From Gammaproteobacteria bacterium (GTDB taxonomy: Bacteria; Pseudomonadota; Gammaproteobacteria; Pseudomonadales; Azotimanducaceae), in assembly GCA_026707945.1 (NCBI GenBank), contig JAPOVV010000115.1:434001-498000 (forward strand): a stretch of 64,000 nt of DNA, written 5' to 3'. Under the pieces are notes generated by a model. It worked only from the letters and a program-made list of their open reading frames with translations. It did not search any database and was not told where the DNA came from. The translations under genes were made by a program, and so were the position numbers. Below, piece after piece: positions 1-9,902 of this stretch (positions within the stretch are counted from its first letter, which is position 1; each line of letters opens with the position of its first letter).

Positions 1-1
1 T

Positions 2-853
2 GTTGACCATATAACAAGCGCCGGAGAGACCCTCTCTAGTCATACGCACGACGTATTTCCCGGCGGCAAAGGGTCGAATCAGTCGATTGCCGCTGCTAAA
101 GCGGGTGCTGATGTCGTCCATGTTGGTTGTATCGGACCGGATGGCGATATGTTGCTTGACGTGCTTCGAGAGGTGAGTGTTGACGTCACAGGCGTCCGGG
201 TAGGTGAAACTGCGACGCAACACGCAGTTATTCAAGTGGATCGTCAAGGTCAGAATGCGATCGTGATCTACGGCGGCGCGAATCTAACGATTAACGAAGA
301 CGACCGGAATGTCGCGCTCTCAAAGATAGCGCCAGGCGATTGGCTTTTGCTGCAGAATGAGATCAATGATCTAGAGAAGATTCTTGATGAGGCAGCACAA
401 CAAGATGTTTCGGTCGCTTTTAACGTAGCACCAGTCGATGGACGAGAAAAAGACTACGACTATTCTCGTGTTGGGCTCCTGATCGTCAACGAGGTAGAGG
501 CCGCATCGCTGGCGGGCGAAAGCGATCCGGAACGCGCATTCGATGTGCTTACTTCACGATTTCCCGACATGATTGTGCTGTTGACGCTCGGCAAAGACGG
601 TGGAATATATGGCGGTGGAATACACCCACGTGTGGCGTATCAAGCACATACCGTCGACGCAGTCGACGAAACTGCAGCGGGCGATACGTTTATTGGATAT
701 TTCATGGCTGAGTGGTTACGTAGCCAAGACCTCGCAAAGGCTGTTGAAGACGCGAGTGCGGCTGGGGCAATTGCTGTGACAAAGCCTGGCGCCGCATCCT
801 CGATTCCTAGTCGGTCGGAAGTCGACGCGTTTAAGAAAGCAATGGTGCTTTAG
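2..853 (+). CDS. rbsK: Ribokinase (PfkB family), 5' end outside window
   Basis: ATP-dependent phosphorylation of ribose or a similar sugar in the cytoplasm. The reading frame is open from base 2, so the first in-frame Met (base 149) is internal and about 20-25 N-terminal residues lie outside the window. Seen: the PGGKGSNQ glycine-rich N-terminal motif; the PfkB signature DETAAGDTF around codon 222, with the catalytic Asp in AAGD; and the ribokinase-type C-terminus AVTKPGAASSIPSR. The 283-residue fragment fits a family length near 305. The stop overlaps the stop of the convergent HAD gene by 4 bases. Substrate specificity for ribose is inferred from family resemblance only. Confidence 0.88.
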   Translation, partial: VDHITSAGETLSSHTHDVFPGGKGSNQSIAAAKAGADVVHVGCIGPDGDMLLDVLREVSVDVTGVRVGETATQHAVIQVDRQGQNAIVIYGGANLTINEDDRNVALSKIAPGDWLLLQNEINDLEKILDEAAQQDVSVAFNVAPVDGREKDYDYSRVGLLIVNEVEAASLAGESDPERAFDVLTSRFPDMIVLLTLGKDGGIYGGGIHPRVAYQAHTVDAVDETAAGDTFIGYFMAEWLRSQDLAKAVEDASAAGAIAVTKPGAASSIPSRSEVDAFKKAMVL

Positions 854-1509
854 TCGAATCGTAGTCCGGTCGCTTCCTCAAGCTCGCGAATCGCATCATC
901 AGGGTCAACAACCTTTATCGTGGTCATACCCATGGCACGTGCAGGTTTGAGGTTAATTCCGAGATCGTCGAGGAAAACACAATGGTCCGGTGCCACTTCG
1001 AGTCGTTCGCAGGCGATTTCATAGATTCTCGAATTTGGTTTCCGTACTCCCTCAATTGACGATTCGATGATCGCGTCAAACATCTCCATAATCGGTCCAG
1101 TCTCGGTAAACTGACGCGTAGCGGGTGAGTCTTGCTCCGGATTTGCAGGTTTGATGTTGTTCGTGATGCACCCGACTTTGAAGTGTTTCTTACATGTTGC
1201 AAGAACACGCACCATTCGAGGCCGAAGCTTGCCAGATAACAAAGTGAGCACGTCGCTGCCACGGACGGCATGACCCATCGCTTGACTCTCAGCGTGAAAT
1301 AGGCCGTCGAATTCCTCTCGACTTACGGCGTTTGCTTCAAGCTTCGCCCAGGCGTTGGCGTCTGGATTCGTTGAGTTTACCGTTCGAATGAAGTCTTTTG
1401 GTAAGCCATGCTCGCGTTCGAAATGATTGAAAGCTTCGAACGGGCTACTCGTAAATACACCGCCGAAATCCCAAAGTACGGCGTGTACGTCTGGATGAGG
1501 AAGTCCCAA
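850..1509 (-). CDS. HAD-superfamily hydrolase (subfamily IA, DxGGV type)
   Basis: Probable small-molecule phosphatase or related hydrolase. Motif I is VLWDFGGVF, so the second Asp of the usual DxD is Gly, as in the epoxide-hydrolase N-domain/YihX-like branch. Motif II is CITNN, motif III the Lys in GVRKPNSRIY and motif IV FLDDLG. No ATG precedes motif I. I chose a TTG at 1509 because GGACAGG lies 7 bases upstream; a TTG at 1551 would add 14 residues without a ribosome site. The gene is convergent with rbsK (4-base overlap) and divergent from the enoyl-CoA hydratase gene. The substrate cannot be told from sequence. Confidence 0.8.
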   Translation of the reverse strand: MGLPHPDVHAVLWDFGGVFTSSPFEAFNHFEREHGLPKDFIRTVNSTNPDANAWAKLEANAVSREEFDGLFHAESQAMGHAVRGSDVLTLLSGKLRPRMVRVLATCKKHFKVGCITNNIKPANPEQDSPATRQFTETGPIMEMFDAIIESSIEGVRKPNSRIYEIACERLEVAPDHCVFLDDLGINLKPARAMGMTTIKVVDPDDAIRELEEATGLRFD

Positions 1510-1667
1510 CTTTTGACCTGTCCGGTACTGTGAGAAAAAGAAAGTGCGCAATTATCACGGCGAGTGGCATGAGAGGGCGCAAGTAACATATTGGAATCGT
1601 GAGACGACTCTCTCCGCGTCGTCTCGTTCCAAGAAACGAGCAATTGCGAAAGCAGGAATCAGTCACT

Positions 1668-2609
1668 ATGACCTATAACAACATCGAATATGAGGAAGAC
1701 GATCGTCTTGCTTTCGTCTCTCTCAATCGACCGCAAAAACTGAACGCTCTCAGTCATGCATTGCGTGGCGAGGTTTATGATGCAATGAAACATGCGGAAG
1801 CCAATCCCGACATCGGCATCATCATTCTGCGTGGTAACGGGAGAGCATTCAGTGCTGGCTACGACTTAGCGCCGGATCCGACTGAAGAAAGTGAATATAC
1901 GTCCGAGCGCTCCAGTATGCCTGACACAGGCACGACTCATCCACAGCACTACGATTGGTCTCGCCATGCATTGATGGGGCACTGGGTTATTTGGGAATTA
2001 GCCAAACCGGTGATCTGCCAGATTCATGGATACTGCTTAGCGGGTGGCACTGAACTTGCGTCGATGTGTGATCTGCGGATCGTTGCTGAAGACGCTCTCA
2101 TTGGTTATCCACCTGTCCGGGCGATGGGCACCATGGACATGATGTGGGCGCCTTGGTTTATGCCGCCAGTAAAAGCGCGCGAATTTGCTTACACAGGTGA
2201 CACGTTTACCGGTGCAGAGATGGCTCAGTATGGTTGGGCAAACTACGCCTTGCCAAAAGAAGATCTTGACGAATTTGTTGAGAAATTCGCGCGTCGCCTA
2301 GGTTTCATTGACAACGACCAGCTCAACTACAACAAGCGTGCGGTGAACCGTCAGTATGAGATCATGGGCATGAGAACTGGCTTGATGGTTGGGACCGACG
2401 TTGAAGCGATGTCAAAGCATCGTCCGGCGGCGCCGGAATTTGGTCGGCGTGTGCGCGAAGAAGGCTTGAAAGCTGCGCTCGAATGGCGTGACGGTCCATT
2501 TCGGGATTTTCGTGGCGCATATTCAGAGAAATACGCAAATCGAGCGCTGGCAGGAAGCGAAAAGAGTAGCGGCGATCAGAGTGACGCCGATTACAGTAAA
2601 AACGACTAA
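1668..2609 (+). CDS. Enoyl-CoA hydratase/isomerase (crotonase) family protein
   Basis: Crotonase-fold enzyme acting on a CoA thioester, probably in fatty acid or other acyl-CoA breakdown. The oxyanion-hole segments SAGYDL and CLAGGTELASMCDLR are present. The long insert between them (residues ~65-110) and the 313-residue length are larger than the usual ~260. The frame is open upstream to 1599, but the ATG at 1668 is the better start: AGCAGGAA sits about 10 bases before it and homology begins at YNNIEYEEDD. A strong hairpin terminator follows directly, so the gene is probably transcribed separately from the SDR gene behind it. Exact substrate unknown. Confidence 0.85.
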   Translation: MTYNNIEYEEDDRLAFVSLNRPQKLNALSHALRGEVYDAMKHAEANPDIGIIILRGNGRAFSAGYDLAPDPTEESEYTSERSSMPDTGTTHPQHYDWSRHALMGHWVIWELAKPVICQIHGYCLAGGTELASMCDLRIVAEDALIGYPPVRAMGTMDMMWAPWFMPPVKAREFAYTGDTFTGAEMAQYGWANYALPKEDLDEFVEKFARRLGFIDNDQLNYNKRAVNRQYEIMGMRTGLMVGTDVEAMSKHRPAAPEFGRRVREEGLKAALEWRDGPFRDFRGAYSEKYANRALAGSEKSSGDQSDADYSKND

Positions 2610-2621
2610 TTTACATAGTGT

Positions 2622-2656
2622 CGGGGTTGTCGCGAATTAGCGGCAACCCCGATCTT
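2622..2656 (+). terminator. Rho-independent terminator after enoyl-CoA hydratase gene
   Basis: The arms GGGGTTGTCGC and GCGGCAACCCC form an 11-bp stem with one G-U pair and a six-base loop, followed by GATCTTTTG. It starts 12 bases after the stop codon. Confidence 0.75.
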
Positions 2657-2680
2657 TTGCTCAAACGGGGTACGGCCTAA

Positions 2681-3466
2681 ATGGACATGCAGAACGGTGT
2701 TGCTATCGTCACGGGTTCATCATCGGGGGTTGGCGCTGCATGTGCACGACAGCTTGCAGAGCTGGGCGCACACGTGGTGATCAACTATTCACGAAACGAA
2801 CAGGGCGCGCGAGAAACCGAAGCCGCGTGTACGGAGTTGGGCGCAGAGACGCTCGTGGTGCAAGCGGATGTTTCCGATGACGAACAGTGCCGAGCGCTCG
2901 CAAAGGCTGCGGAAGATAGATGGGGTCGGATCGATGCATTGGTAAACAATGCCGGTACGACAAAGTTCGTTGCTCACCCCGACCTTGAGGGGTTATCGAG
3001 CGAAGATTTCTTACGGATCTATGCCGTCAACACGTTGGGTCCATTCATGATGTCGCGTGCCGTGGTGCCAGCGATGCAACGTGGGAAACGAGGCAGCATT
3101 GTTAACGTCTCCTCAGTTGCAGGCGTCATGGGTGTTGGCTCATCCATCGCGTACGCCGCATCGAAAGGTGCGTTAAACACGATGACGCTGTCATTGGCAC
3201 GGGCGCTGGGTCCTTACATCCGTGTTAACACGATTTGTCCAGGTTTTATTCAAGGAGACTGGCTTCGTGGCGGGTTGGGTGATGATGCGTACGAGGCATC
3301 GAAACGGAGAGTAGAGGAGTCATCCCCCTTGAATGTTGCATCGACGCCTGACGATATCGCTGCAGGCGTGCTCTACTTTATCGTTGGTGCAGACGTGATT
3401 ACGGGTGAGACTTTGATCATGGATGGGGGTAGCCACTTGTCGACGGCTGGATTGACCAAGCGTTAG
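2681..3466 (+). CDS. Short-chain dehydrogenase/reductase (SDR)
   Basis: Classical NAD(P)-dependent SDR of 261 residues, acting on a hydroxy or keto group of an unknown substrate. The nucleotide-binding motif TGSSSGVG is at residues 11-18, followed by NNAG, then the catalytic set NVSS (Ser), Tyr158 and Lys162 in YAASK, and a C-terminal GETLIMDGG as in FabG-like enzymes. The start could be the Met at 2681 or the one at 2687. It lies downstream of the enoyl-CoA hydratase but behind a terminator, and is convergent with phoU (8 bases between the genes). A role in acyl-CoA or secondary metabolism is inference only. Confidence 0.85.
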   Translation: MDMQNGVAIVTGSSSGVGAACARQLAELGAHVVINYSRNEQGARETEAACTELGAETLVVQADVSDDEQCRALAKAAEDRWGRIDALVNNAGTTKFVAHPDLEGLSSEDFLRIYAVNTLGPFMMSRAVVPAMQRGKRGSIVNVSSVAGVMGVGSSIAYAASKGALNTMTLSLARALGPYIRVNTICPGFIQGDWLRGGLGDDAYEASKRRVEESSPLNVASTPDDIAAGVLYFIVGADVITGETLIMDGGSHLSTAGLTKR

Positions 3467-3473
3467 CGAAAAC

Positions 3474-4169
3474 TCACTGCGGGATATTGGGGTGACGAAC
3501 GTCCGTCCCCTGCACCGAGTAGATAGTGTTCTCGGCGATGTTCTTCGCGTGGTCGCCAATTCGCTCAAGCGATCGAGCTACCCAAATAACGGCCATATAT
3601 TCGTCAACGTGGCTAGGATTGCGGGTCATGCCTTCACTACATGAATCGATTACGCTGTTGTACACCCGGTCGACTTCAGCGTCAGCTTCTATCGTCGCAG
3701 TCGCTCCGGACTCGTCCTTCCGTGCAAACTGATTGAGAGATTCTCGCAGCATCTTACTGGCCAAATTCTCTAACGTTGCGACGTCTTCGAGAATCGACCG
3801 TAGATCGTCGAGCGGCGGACTAGATGGTTTCGTATTGATCGTGACTTTAGCGATTCGGTCTGCTTCGTCGCCAACCCGTTCAAGGTCCGTACTGCTCTTT
3901 AATAAACCTACGAGGAGCCGTAGATCGCTTGCTGTCGGCTGGCGTCGCGCCATGATCGTTGTGGTCTCCTGGTCGATTTCCATTTCTAACTGATTGACTT
4001 GAGACTCGCGCGTGCACACCGACTGAGCCAGTGAGAGGTCAATTGTTTTAAACGCACTCACTGCAGAACGCACCTGCTCCTCGACAAGTCCTCCCATCGC
4101 CGCGAATTTGCCTTGAAGCGTCTGTAGTTCAGCCTCAAATTGAGCTGAGATATGTCGATGTTCCTTCAT
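3474..4169 (-). CDS. phoU: Phosphate signalling regulator PhoU
   Basis: PhoU couples the state of the Pst transporter to the PhoR kinase and represses the Pho regulon when phosphate is plentiful. At 231 residues it matches the family, with two repeats of a three-helix bundle; the first carries the acidic cluster DQETTTIMARRQP and the second the related EADAEVDRVYN. It is the last gene of the seven-gene phosphate operon, 36 bases after pstB. Signal output through PhoR is known for the family, not shown here. Confidence 0.95.
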   Translation of the reverse strand: MKEHRHISAQFEAELQTLQGKFAAMGGLVEEQVRSAVSAFKTIDLSLAQSVCTRESQVNQLEMEIDQETTTIMARRQPTASDLRLLVGLLKSSTDLERVGDEADRIAKVTINTKPSSPPLDDLRSILEDVATLENLASKMLRESLNQFARKDESGATATIEADAEVDRVYNSVIDSCSEGMTRNPSHVDEYMAVIWVARSLERIGDHAKNIAENTIYSVQGTDVRHPNIPQ

Positions 4170-4205
4170 GATGTCTTCTATTACACACTTGGTAAATTGA
4201 CGCGA

Positions 4206-5069
4206 TCAGCCATATCTACCAGTGATGTAATCCTCGGTTCGCTTCTCTGAAGGGTTTGTGAAAATGATGTTGGTGGTGTCATATTCGACCAACTTGCCAA
4301 GATATAGAAACCCGGTGTAGTCTGAAACCCGTGCTGCTTGTTGCATGTTATGGGTCACGATCAATATCGTGTAGTCTTGTTTTAGTTGGTGGATGAGTTC
4401 TTCGATCTTTAATGTTGAGATCGGATCGAGTGCTGACGCAGGTTCGTCCAATAGCAACACGTCAGGCTGTACCGCGATGGCACGGGCGATCACAAGGCGT
4501 TGTTGTTGTCCGCCAGACATATCGAGCGCTGATTCGTTTAACCGGTCGCTGACTTCCCCCCAAAGCGCTGCGTTCTTCAGCGCCCATTCCACTCGGTCGT
4601 CAATCTCGCTCTTTGGCAATCCGCCTTGAAGTCGTAACCCATAGGCTACGTTTTCGTAGATGGACTTTGGAAATGGGTTCGGTCGTTGAAATACCATGCC
4701 GACCCGACGGCGTAATTGAGCAATATCAACCGAAGTGCTGTGAATCTCCATACCGTTGAGTTCGATCTCGCCGGTGATGCGAACATCGTCAATAAGGTCG
4801 TTCATCCGGTTAAAACAACGCAAGAGCGTTGACTTGCCGCAACCCGACGGACCGATCAACGCGGTAACGCGTCGTCTCACGACACGCATAGATATATCGG
4901 TTAGTGCTTCGTTGTCTCCGTAATGTAAGCAGAGGTCAGACACCGTGAGGCAAATATCCTCGTCTTTCCATTCATTCGGTGAAGGCGCTTCTTCGATCGA
5001 TGAAGCCGGAGTAGGAATTTCCGGGATTTCCGTCGATGCGTCGTGACCGTCCGCTCGCTCTTCGCTCAT
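4206..5069 (-). CDS. pstB: Phosphate ABC transporter ATP-binding protein PstB
   Basis: ATPase of the high-affinity phosphate importer, acting on the inner side of the membrane with PstC and PstA. Walker [10 protein letters not shown] is at residues 73-81, the signature MSGGQ at 185-189, Walker B VLLLDE at 205-210, and the His switch in [17 protein letters not shown]. About 35 extra N-terminal residues rich in Glu, Pro and Ser precede the usual PstB core. The start codon overlaps the pstA stop by one base (TAATG), so the two are translationally linked. Confidence 0.96.
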   Translation of the reverse strand: MSEERADGHDASTEIPEIPTPASSIEEAPSPNEWKDEDICLTVSDLCLHYGDNEALTDISMRVVRRRVTALIGPSGCGKSTLLRCFNRMNDLIDDVRITGEIELNGMEIHSTSVDIAQLRRRVGMVFQRPNPFPKSIYENVAYGLRLQGGLPKSEIDDRVEWALKNAALWGEVSDRLNESALDMSGGQQQRLVIARAIAVQPDVLLLDEPASALDPISTLKIEELIHQLKQDYTILIVTHNMQQAARVSDYTGFLYLGKLVEYDTTNIIFTNPSEKRTEDYITGRYG

Positions 5070-6760
5070 TAATTAATACTCACCCTAAATCTTGCCTCCA
5101 GACGATTGCGCAAGGTGATCGCAGTCAGGTTCAGTACGATGATGATCAGGACGAGCAGCAATGCGGTCGCGAACACCAGCGGTCTCGCAGCGTCAACGTT
5201 TGGGCTTTGAAATCCAACATCGTAAATATGGAATCCTAGATGCATGAACTTGCGTTCAAGATGAAGATACGGGAAATTTCCATCAATGGGTAATGTTGGC
5301 GCAAGTTTGACGACTCCAACTAGCATCAGCGGCGCGACCTCTCCGGCTGCCCGTGCGACCGCCAATATCATGCCGGTTAAGATCGATGGGCTCGCCATCG
5401 GCAGTACCACTTTAAAGATGGTCTCTGCTTTCGTCGCGCCGAGCGCCAAACTGCCTTCGCGTACTGCACGCGGGATACGTGTCAATCCTTCTTCCGTTGA
5501 TACGATAACCACAGGCACGGTTAGTAGCGCTAATGTCAGCGATGCCCAGATTAAACCCGGCGTACCAAACGTAGGTGCAGGTTTCGCTTCCGGGAAGAAG
5601 AGATCGTCGATCGAACCTCCAATGGCGTAGACAAAAAAACCGAGTCCGAAGACCCCATATACGATCGATGGAACGCCTGCGAGGTTGTTTACGGCGATTC
5701 GAATCAGCTGCACGAATGGTCCTTGTTTCGCATACTCACGAAGATAGAGCGCAGCTACAACCCCAAAAGGCGTTACTAACGCAGACATCAGCAACACCAT
5801 GAGCACCGTGCCGAACAGTGCGGGGTATATTCCACCTTCAGTGTTCGCTTCGCGTGGATCATCCGATAGGAAGTTCCACAGATTCTTGAAATACAACCCA
5901 AGTTTCTGCCACACGGACATACCGTTCGGCATCCAAGCTTGGATGATCGCGCTAATTGGAATATCGTTGATGCGTCCATCAGCGAGCGAGAAGCTCGCCG
6001 AATCTCTTTCGAGCTGCCGCGTTAACTCGAAAACTTGGTTTTCGATGACAGCGTAATCTGCGCGTAACGCCTCTTCCTCGGCTTCAAGATCGCTGAACTC
6101 GTGGTTGTCGTCGAGCTGTCGTCTCCGCTTTTCGAGGCGGATTGACTCCAGTTCATAGTTGATTCCATTGATGCTCCCTTCTTGGAGCTCATGGATCTCA
6201 TTTCGGATGGTAGCCGTTCGATCGATACGAACCTGAAACTCGCCCCAAAGATCTTCGGCCTCTATCGACTCCCCTTCATGCTTGATACCTACGAGAAGGC
6301 CGAACGCATCGCCCCACTCAGTCCGTTCAATCACAACGACATCTGCTGGGACGCTGCTTGTAATCACATCGTGCTCGAACAGCCAGCGAAAGTCGGGCGG
6401 ATTGGCTTGTCGATTGCCGGTCTTGATAAGCCACCTTTCGACCGTTGCCGGAACGCGTTTATCGAAGCTTGGATTCGCTTCCATGAATTGACGTCGGCTG
6501 ATGGACTCGCGCTCGCTGACTTCGCCGAATATCTTGGTCTTCGTCCCAAAGCGTTCGTATTCAATGGCTCTGACTTCAGACGGCCAAAAATGCGCTAGCC
6601 CGTTGACCGCGAGCAAACCGATCAGACCGAGTACGGCGGCAACGCTTGCGGCAACAGCCGCGGAGGTAAGCCATATCCACGGGTCACCTGATCGCCACCA
6701 TGCAGCCAGAGATTGTCGCTGCAGGCTCAGGTCTTGAGAAACCGCATCAGAGGTTGCCAT
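5069..6760 (-). CDS. pstA: Phosphate ABC transporter permease PstA with large periplasmic insert
   Basis: Inner-membrane half of the phosphate channel. At 563 residues it is about twice the length of E. coli PstA. A first membrane segment (residues ~31-53) is followed by roughly 240 residues that should lie outside the membrane, ending in a charged helical stretch (~165-245) likely to form a coiled coil. The ordinary permease domain follows, with its EAA-type loop [20 protein letters not shown] and several hydrophobic helices. The start overlaps pstC by 14 bases. The extra domain is shared in kind with the long PstC next door; its role is unknown. Confidence 0.93.
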   Translation of the reverse strand: MATSDAVSQDLSLQRQSLAAWWRSGDPWIWLTSAAVAASVAAVLGLIGLLAVNGLAHFWPSEVRAIEYERFGTKTKIFGEVSERESISRRQFMEANPSFDKRVPATVERWLIKTGNRQANPPDFRWLFEHDVITSSVPADVVVIERTEWGDAFGLLVGIKHEGESIEAEDLWGEFQVRIDRTATIRNEIHELQEGSINGINYELESIRLEKRRRQLDDNHEFSDLEAEEEALRADYAVIENQVFELTRQLERDSASFSLADGRINDIPISAIIQAWMPNGMSVWQKLGLYFKNLWNFLSDDPREANTEGGIYPALFGTVLMVLLMSALVTPFGVVAALYLREYAKQGPFVQLIRIAVNNLAGVPSIVYGVFGLGFFVYAIGGSIDDLFFPEAKPAPTFGTPGLIWASLTLALLTVPVVIVSTEEGLTRIPRAVREGSLALGATKAETIFKVVLPMASPSILTGMILAVARAAGEVAPLMLVGVVKLAPTLPIDGNFPYLHLERKFMHLGFHIYDVGFQSPNVDAARPLVFATALLLVLIIIVLNLTAITLRNRLEARFRVSIN

Positions 6761-8936
6761 AACGCGTCCTCAGTCGATTACGTACGATTTCTGCGACTGT
6801 GTTGAACATAAACGTGATAAAGAACAACACGAGCGCCATCAAGAAGAGAATTCGGAAGTGGGTGGAGTTTGCTTCTGATTCAGGCATCTCGACGGCGATA
6901 TTTGCGGCAAAGGTTCGCATACCCTGAAATAGGTTGAGATCCATGATCGGCGTGTTTCCCGTCGCCATCAAAACGATCATGGTTTCACCGACGGCTCGAC
7001 CGAAACCGATCATGATCGCAGAGAAGATCCCTGGGCTTGCCGTGAGGAGGACTACGCGAACAAGCGTTTGCCAACGCGTCGCGCCGAGCGCGAGAGATCC
7101 GTGTACGAGGTGTTGTGGCACGCCATAGATGGCATCTTCCGCGATCGAGAAAATTGTGGGGATAACGGCCAAACCCATCGCGATGCCAATGATGAGGGCG
7201 TTGCGTTGGTCATACTCCAACCCCAGCTTTTCATACATCCAGGATTTCGCGTCACCGCCAAAGAACACGTTCGCAAGCGGTTGATCAAATTCGAGCGTGA
7301 GCCATATGAGCAGGACGATCACTGGAACCGCGATCGCGGCGAACCAGCCATCGCACACGCTCAGCACCTTGCTTGGCATTCTCGACCAAAGTGTGGCGAA
7401 CACGAGCATCCCAACCGGGAGTACGAACACGCACAACAGCACCGACGTCAGATGGTCTTCGACAATGGGAGCTAACCACAATCCAGCCAGGAATCCCAAT
7501 ATCACCGTAGGCAAGGCGGCCATGATCTCGATTCCCGGTTTGACCCACGCGCGCATACCGGGCGCCATGAAGTTAGCCGTGTAGATCGCACCCGCAACAG
7601 CGATCGGGATCGCGAAGATCATTGCGTAAAACGCGGCTTTGAGTGTTCCGAAGAGAAGTGGCGTTAATGAGAATTTAGGCTCGAAGTCAGTGTCGGCGGA
7701 CGAGCTTTGCCAACTGAATACTGGTTCTTCATAGCCTTCGTACCAGACTTTGCCCCAAAGTGAACTCCAAGAAATCTCCGGATGGTCGTTCTCAATAGCG
7801 TAGGTGTGGATCTGGTCGTCTTGATAGGTCACGAGCCGGTCAGCGCGCGGTGAAAACACGAGCAGCTTCGGCATTGCTTCTAGTTGAATTGATGTGAGTA
7901 TTCGGTTAGAGGTCGTGTAAGCCAAATGAGCGGTGCGTTGGTTATCGACAGCCACGAAGCCCTTACGGCGTTGCTCGCTTGCCAACGCTGAGATTGGTGC
8001 GTCAAAGTCCATCGACCGGATCGGCTTTAGGATGGTGCCGATTTCCGATGGGGATAGCGACCACTGACGCACTTCACCTGAATCATGCCCTACCAAAATA
8101 GAGTAACGTCCGAGTAGCGGTTCGACCGCGGTCGGCGCGCGACCGTCGACGGCGAAAGACGATGATTGGACAACTCTGGGTCGAAGCACGGACGGTACCA
8201 ATATAAGTTGGTAGTCTCCTGTTTCGCTGTTTATGTTGTATAAGAATCGGCCTCGAGGTCCGAAGAAGGTGCGATCCGTACCGACGCGTCCCGCGATGGT
8301 GTTCTCGTCTGGGAACTCCAGTTCGAAATCGTCATCCACTTCCTCGAATTCGACGAGTAAAAGGGAGCCTTCGTTGAGTCGTGCAACGATGCGAAGATCT
8401 TCGTCGCTTCGATACGCATCGAAATCATCGGTGTTTGGCGGAAGCTGGTACGACGAATTAACGAATACCGGCTCAACGCGTTGCTCCAAGACGCGCTCGT
8501 TGTCGATATATCGAACCTGATGAGCGATCCGAAAGAATCGAACTTCATTGGCGCTGTCTCGCACCGCGTACGTATCGGTTGTAGGGAAGACGAGGATCGC
8601 GTCACGCCACGGAGTGGAACTAACGTCCACAAAGTTCTCTACTTCGAAAGTTGACGGATTTCGAAACTCAACTCGGCCGTTTCCGCGGATAAGCGTCACG
8701 ATCTCGAAACTGTCGTCCGACCCGATCGCGAGTACGTCTTCCGGGAGTTGGGATACCTCATCCAGTACTTCAATCGAGGTCGGTGCGAAGATAGGCAAGA
8801 TGACCCAGAACAGATATCCCATAATCAGCACGATCGCGGCTATGACTGCCACGCCACCGGCGCCGATCACCTTTGCGGTAATCGTGTTCGTCAGTCTGCG
8901 CCGGTTCGATATCTTCGGCAAGTCGTAGGTCGTCAT
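6747..8936 (-). CDS. pstC: Phosphate ABC transporter permease PstC with large periplasmic domain
   Basis: Second permease of the phosphate importer. At 729 residues it has over 400 more than E. coli PstC. One membrane helix (residues ~25-50) is followed by about 360 soluble residues that look like beta-propeller or beta-sandwich repeats, with recurring hydrophobic strand patterns and an SILVGHDSGEVRQWSL stretch resembling a WD blade. The C-terminal ~310 residues hold the permease with the EAA-type loop [20 protein letters not shown]. It lies 6 bases after pstS and overlaps pstA. The propeller reading is inference. Confidence 0.93.
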   Translation of the reverse strand: MTTYDLPKISNRRRLTNTITAKVIGAGGVAVIAAIVLIMGYLFWVILPIFAPTSIEVLDEVSQLPEDVLAIGSDDSFEIVTLIRGNGRVEFRNPSTFEVENFVDVSSTPWRDAILVFPTTDTYAVRDSANEVRFFRIAHQVRYIDNERVLEQRVEPVFVNSSYQLPPNTDDFDAYRSDEDLRIVARLNEGSLLLVEFEEVDDDFELEFPDENTIAGRVGTDRTFFGPRGRFLYNINSETGDYQLILVPSVLRPRVVQSSSFAVDGRAPTAVEPLLGRYSILVGHDSGEVRQWSLSPSEIGTILKPIRSMDFDAPISALASEQRRKGFVAVDNQRTAHLAYTTSNRILTSIQLEAMPKLLVFSPRADRLVTYQDDQIHTYAIENDHPEISWSSLWGKVWYEGYEEPVFSWQSSSADTDFEPKFSLTPLLFGTLKAAFYAMIFAIPIAVAGAIYTANFMAPGMRAWVKPGIEIMAALPTVILGFLAGLWLAPIVEDHLTSVLLCVFVLPVGMLVFATLWSRMPSKVLSVCDGWFAAIAVPVIVLLIWLTLEFDQPLANVFFGGDAKSWMYEKLGLEYDQRNALIIGIAMGLAVIPTIFSIAEDAIYGVPQHLVHGSLALGATRWQTLVRVVLLTASPGIFSAIMIGFGRAVGETMIVLMATGNTPIMDLNLFQGMRTFAANIAVEMPESEANSTHFRILFLMALVLFFITFMFNTVAEIVRNRLRTRYGNL

Positions 8937-8942
8937 CGATTG

Positions 8943-9902
8943 TTAGTTCTTCAGCCGCTTCAGCTCTCGATCGACCATGCGTCCCGAAAGAGGCACGTAG
9001 CCATCTTTTTCGACAACCTCCTGTCCGGTCTGTGAAAGTACCATGCGTAAAAATTCGAACTCGAGCGGATTGAGGGGGGTATCTGGCTTCTTGTTGACGT
9101 AGATATACAGGTAACGGCGTAGCGGATAGCTTCCATCAAGAGCACTCTCAGTAGTGACGATCACAGGCGGCATCGCCGCGTCTTCTGCAATCGGGACAGC
9201 ACGTACACCAGAGGTTACATAACCCACTCCAGAATAGCCGATTCCGTTGAGGGATGCCGTAACGGATTGCACGACAGACGCCGACCCGGGTTGCTCATTG
9301 ACCGTATTTTTAAAGTCACCGGAGCACAGGCCGACTTGCTTGAAATAGCCGTATGTGCCCGACACCGAATTGCGCCCGTAGAGCTGCAACGGCCGATTTA
9401 CCCAGGAGCCATCTAAACCCAGGTCGCCCCAAGTGCGTACGTTGCGAGTTCCGCCACATCGTCGGGTCGTGGAGAAAACCGCATCAACTTGCTGGATGGT
9501 TAACGCTTCGAGAGGATTGTCTTTGTGTACATAAATTGCGAGTGCGTCAATTGCAACGCGTATACCGAGCGGCTTGTAGCCGAAGTGCCTCTCAAAAGCT
9601 TCGACTTCCTTGTCCTTCATCTTGCGACTCATCGGACCGAAATTCGATACGCCTTCCGTTAGCGCCGGCGGAGCAGTGGATGAACCCGCGGCTTGCACCT
9701 GAATATTCACGTTCGGATATTCCTTCTCGAACGCTTCCGCCCACAACGTCATTAGATTTGCGAGCGTGTCCGAACCAACACTTGACAAATTCCCCGAAAC
9801 GCCACTAACGCGTTCGTACGTCGGTAGCCCGTCTGCGATGGTATGTGATGTGGTCGCAATGCAAATGACCGCGATACAGCAACGTAGTCGAGAAACGTTC
9901 AT
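8943..9902 (-). CDS. pstS: Periplasmic phosphate-binding protein PstS
   Basis: Captures phosphate in the periplasm and delivers it to PstCA. The N-terminus is a Sec signal peptide (basic MNVSRLR, hydrophobic stretch, then [10 protein letters not shown]). The mature part starts with the binding-loop pattern [12 protein letters not shown] and later has [15 protein letters not shown] and [13 protein letters not shown], typical of the PstS/PBP-like family. The start ATG overlaps the phoR stop (ATGA). The long form of PstC and PstA next to it suggests a dedicated subfamily of the transporter. Confidence 0.93.
   Translation of the reverse strand: MNVSRLRCCIAVICIATTSHTIADGLPTYERVSGVSGNLSSVGSDTLANLMTLWAEAFEKEYPNVNIQVQAAGSSTAPPALTEGVSNFGPMSRKMKDKEVEAFERHFGYKPLGIRVAIDALAIYVHKDNPLEALTIQQVDAVFSTTRRCGGTRNVRTWGDLGLDGSWVNRPLQLYGRNSVSGTYGYFKQVGLCSGDFKNTVNEQPGSASVVQSVTASLNGIGYSGVGYVTSGVRAVPIAEDAAMPPVIVTTESALDGSYPLRRYLYIYVNKKPDTPLNPLEFEFLRMVLSQTGQEVVEKDGYVPLSGRMVDRELKRLKN

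Noticed and set aside
1599-1667. Upstream start of the enoyl-CoA hydratase
   Set aside because: The Arg-rich extension lies in the divergent promoter region and has no ribosome site; the ATG at 1668 has one.
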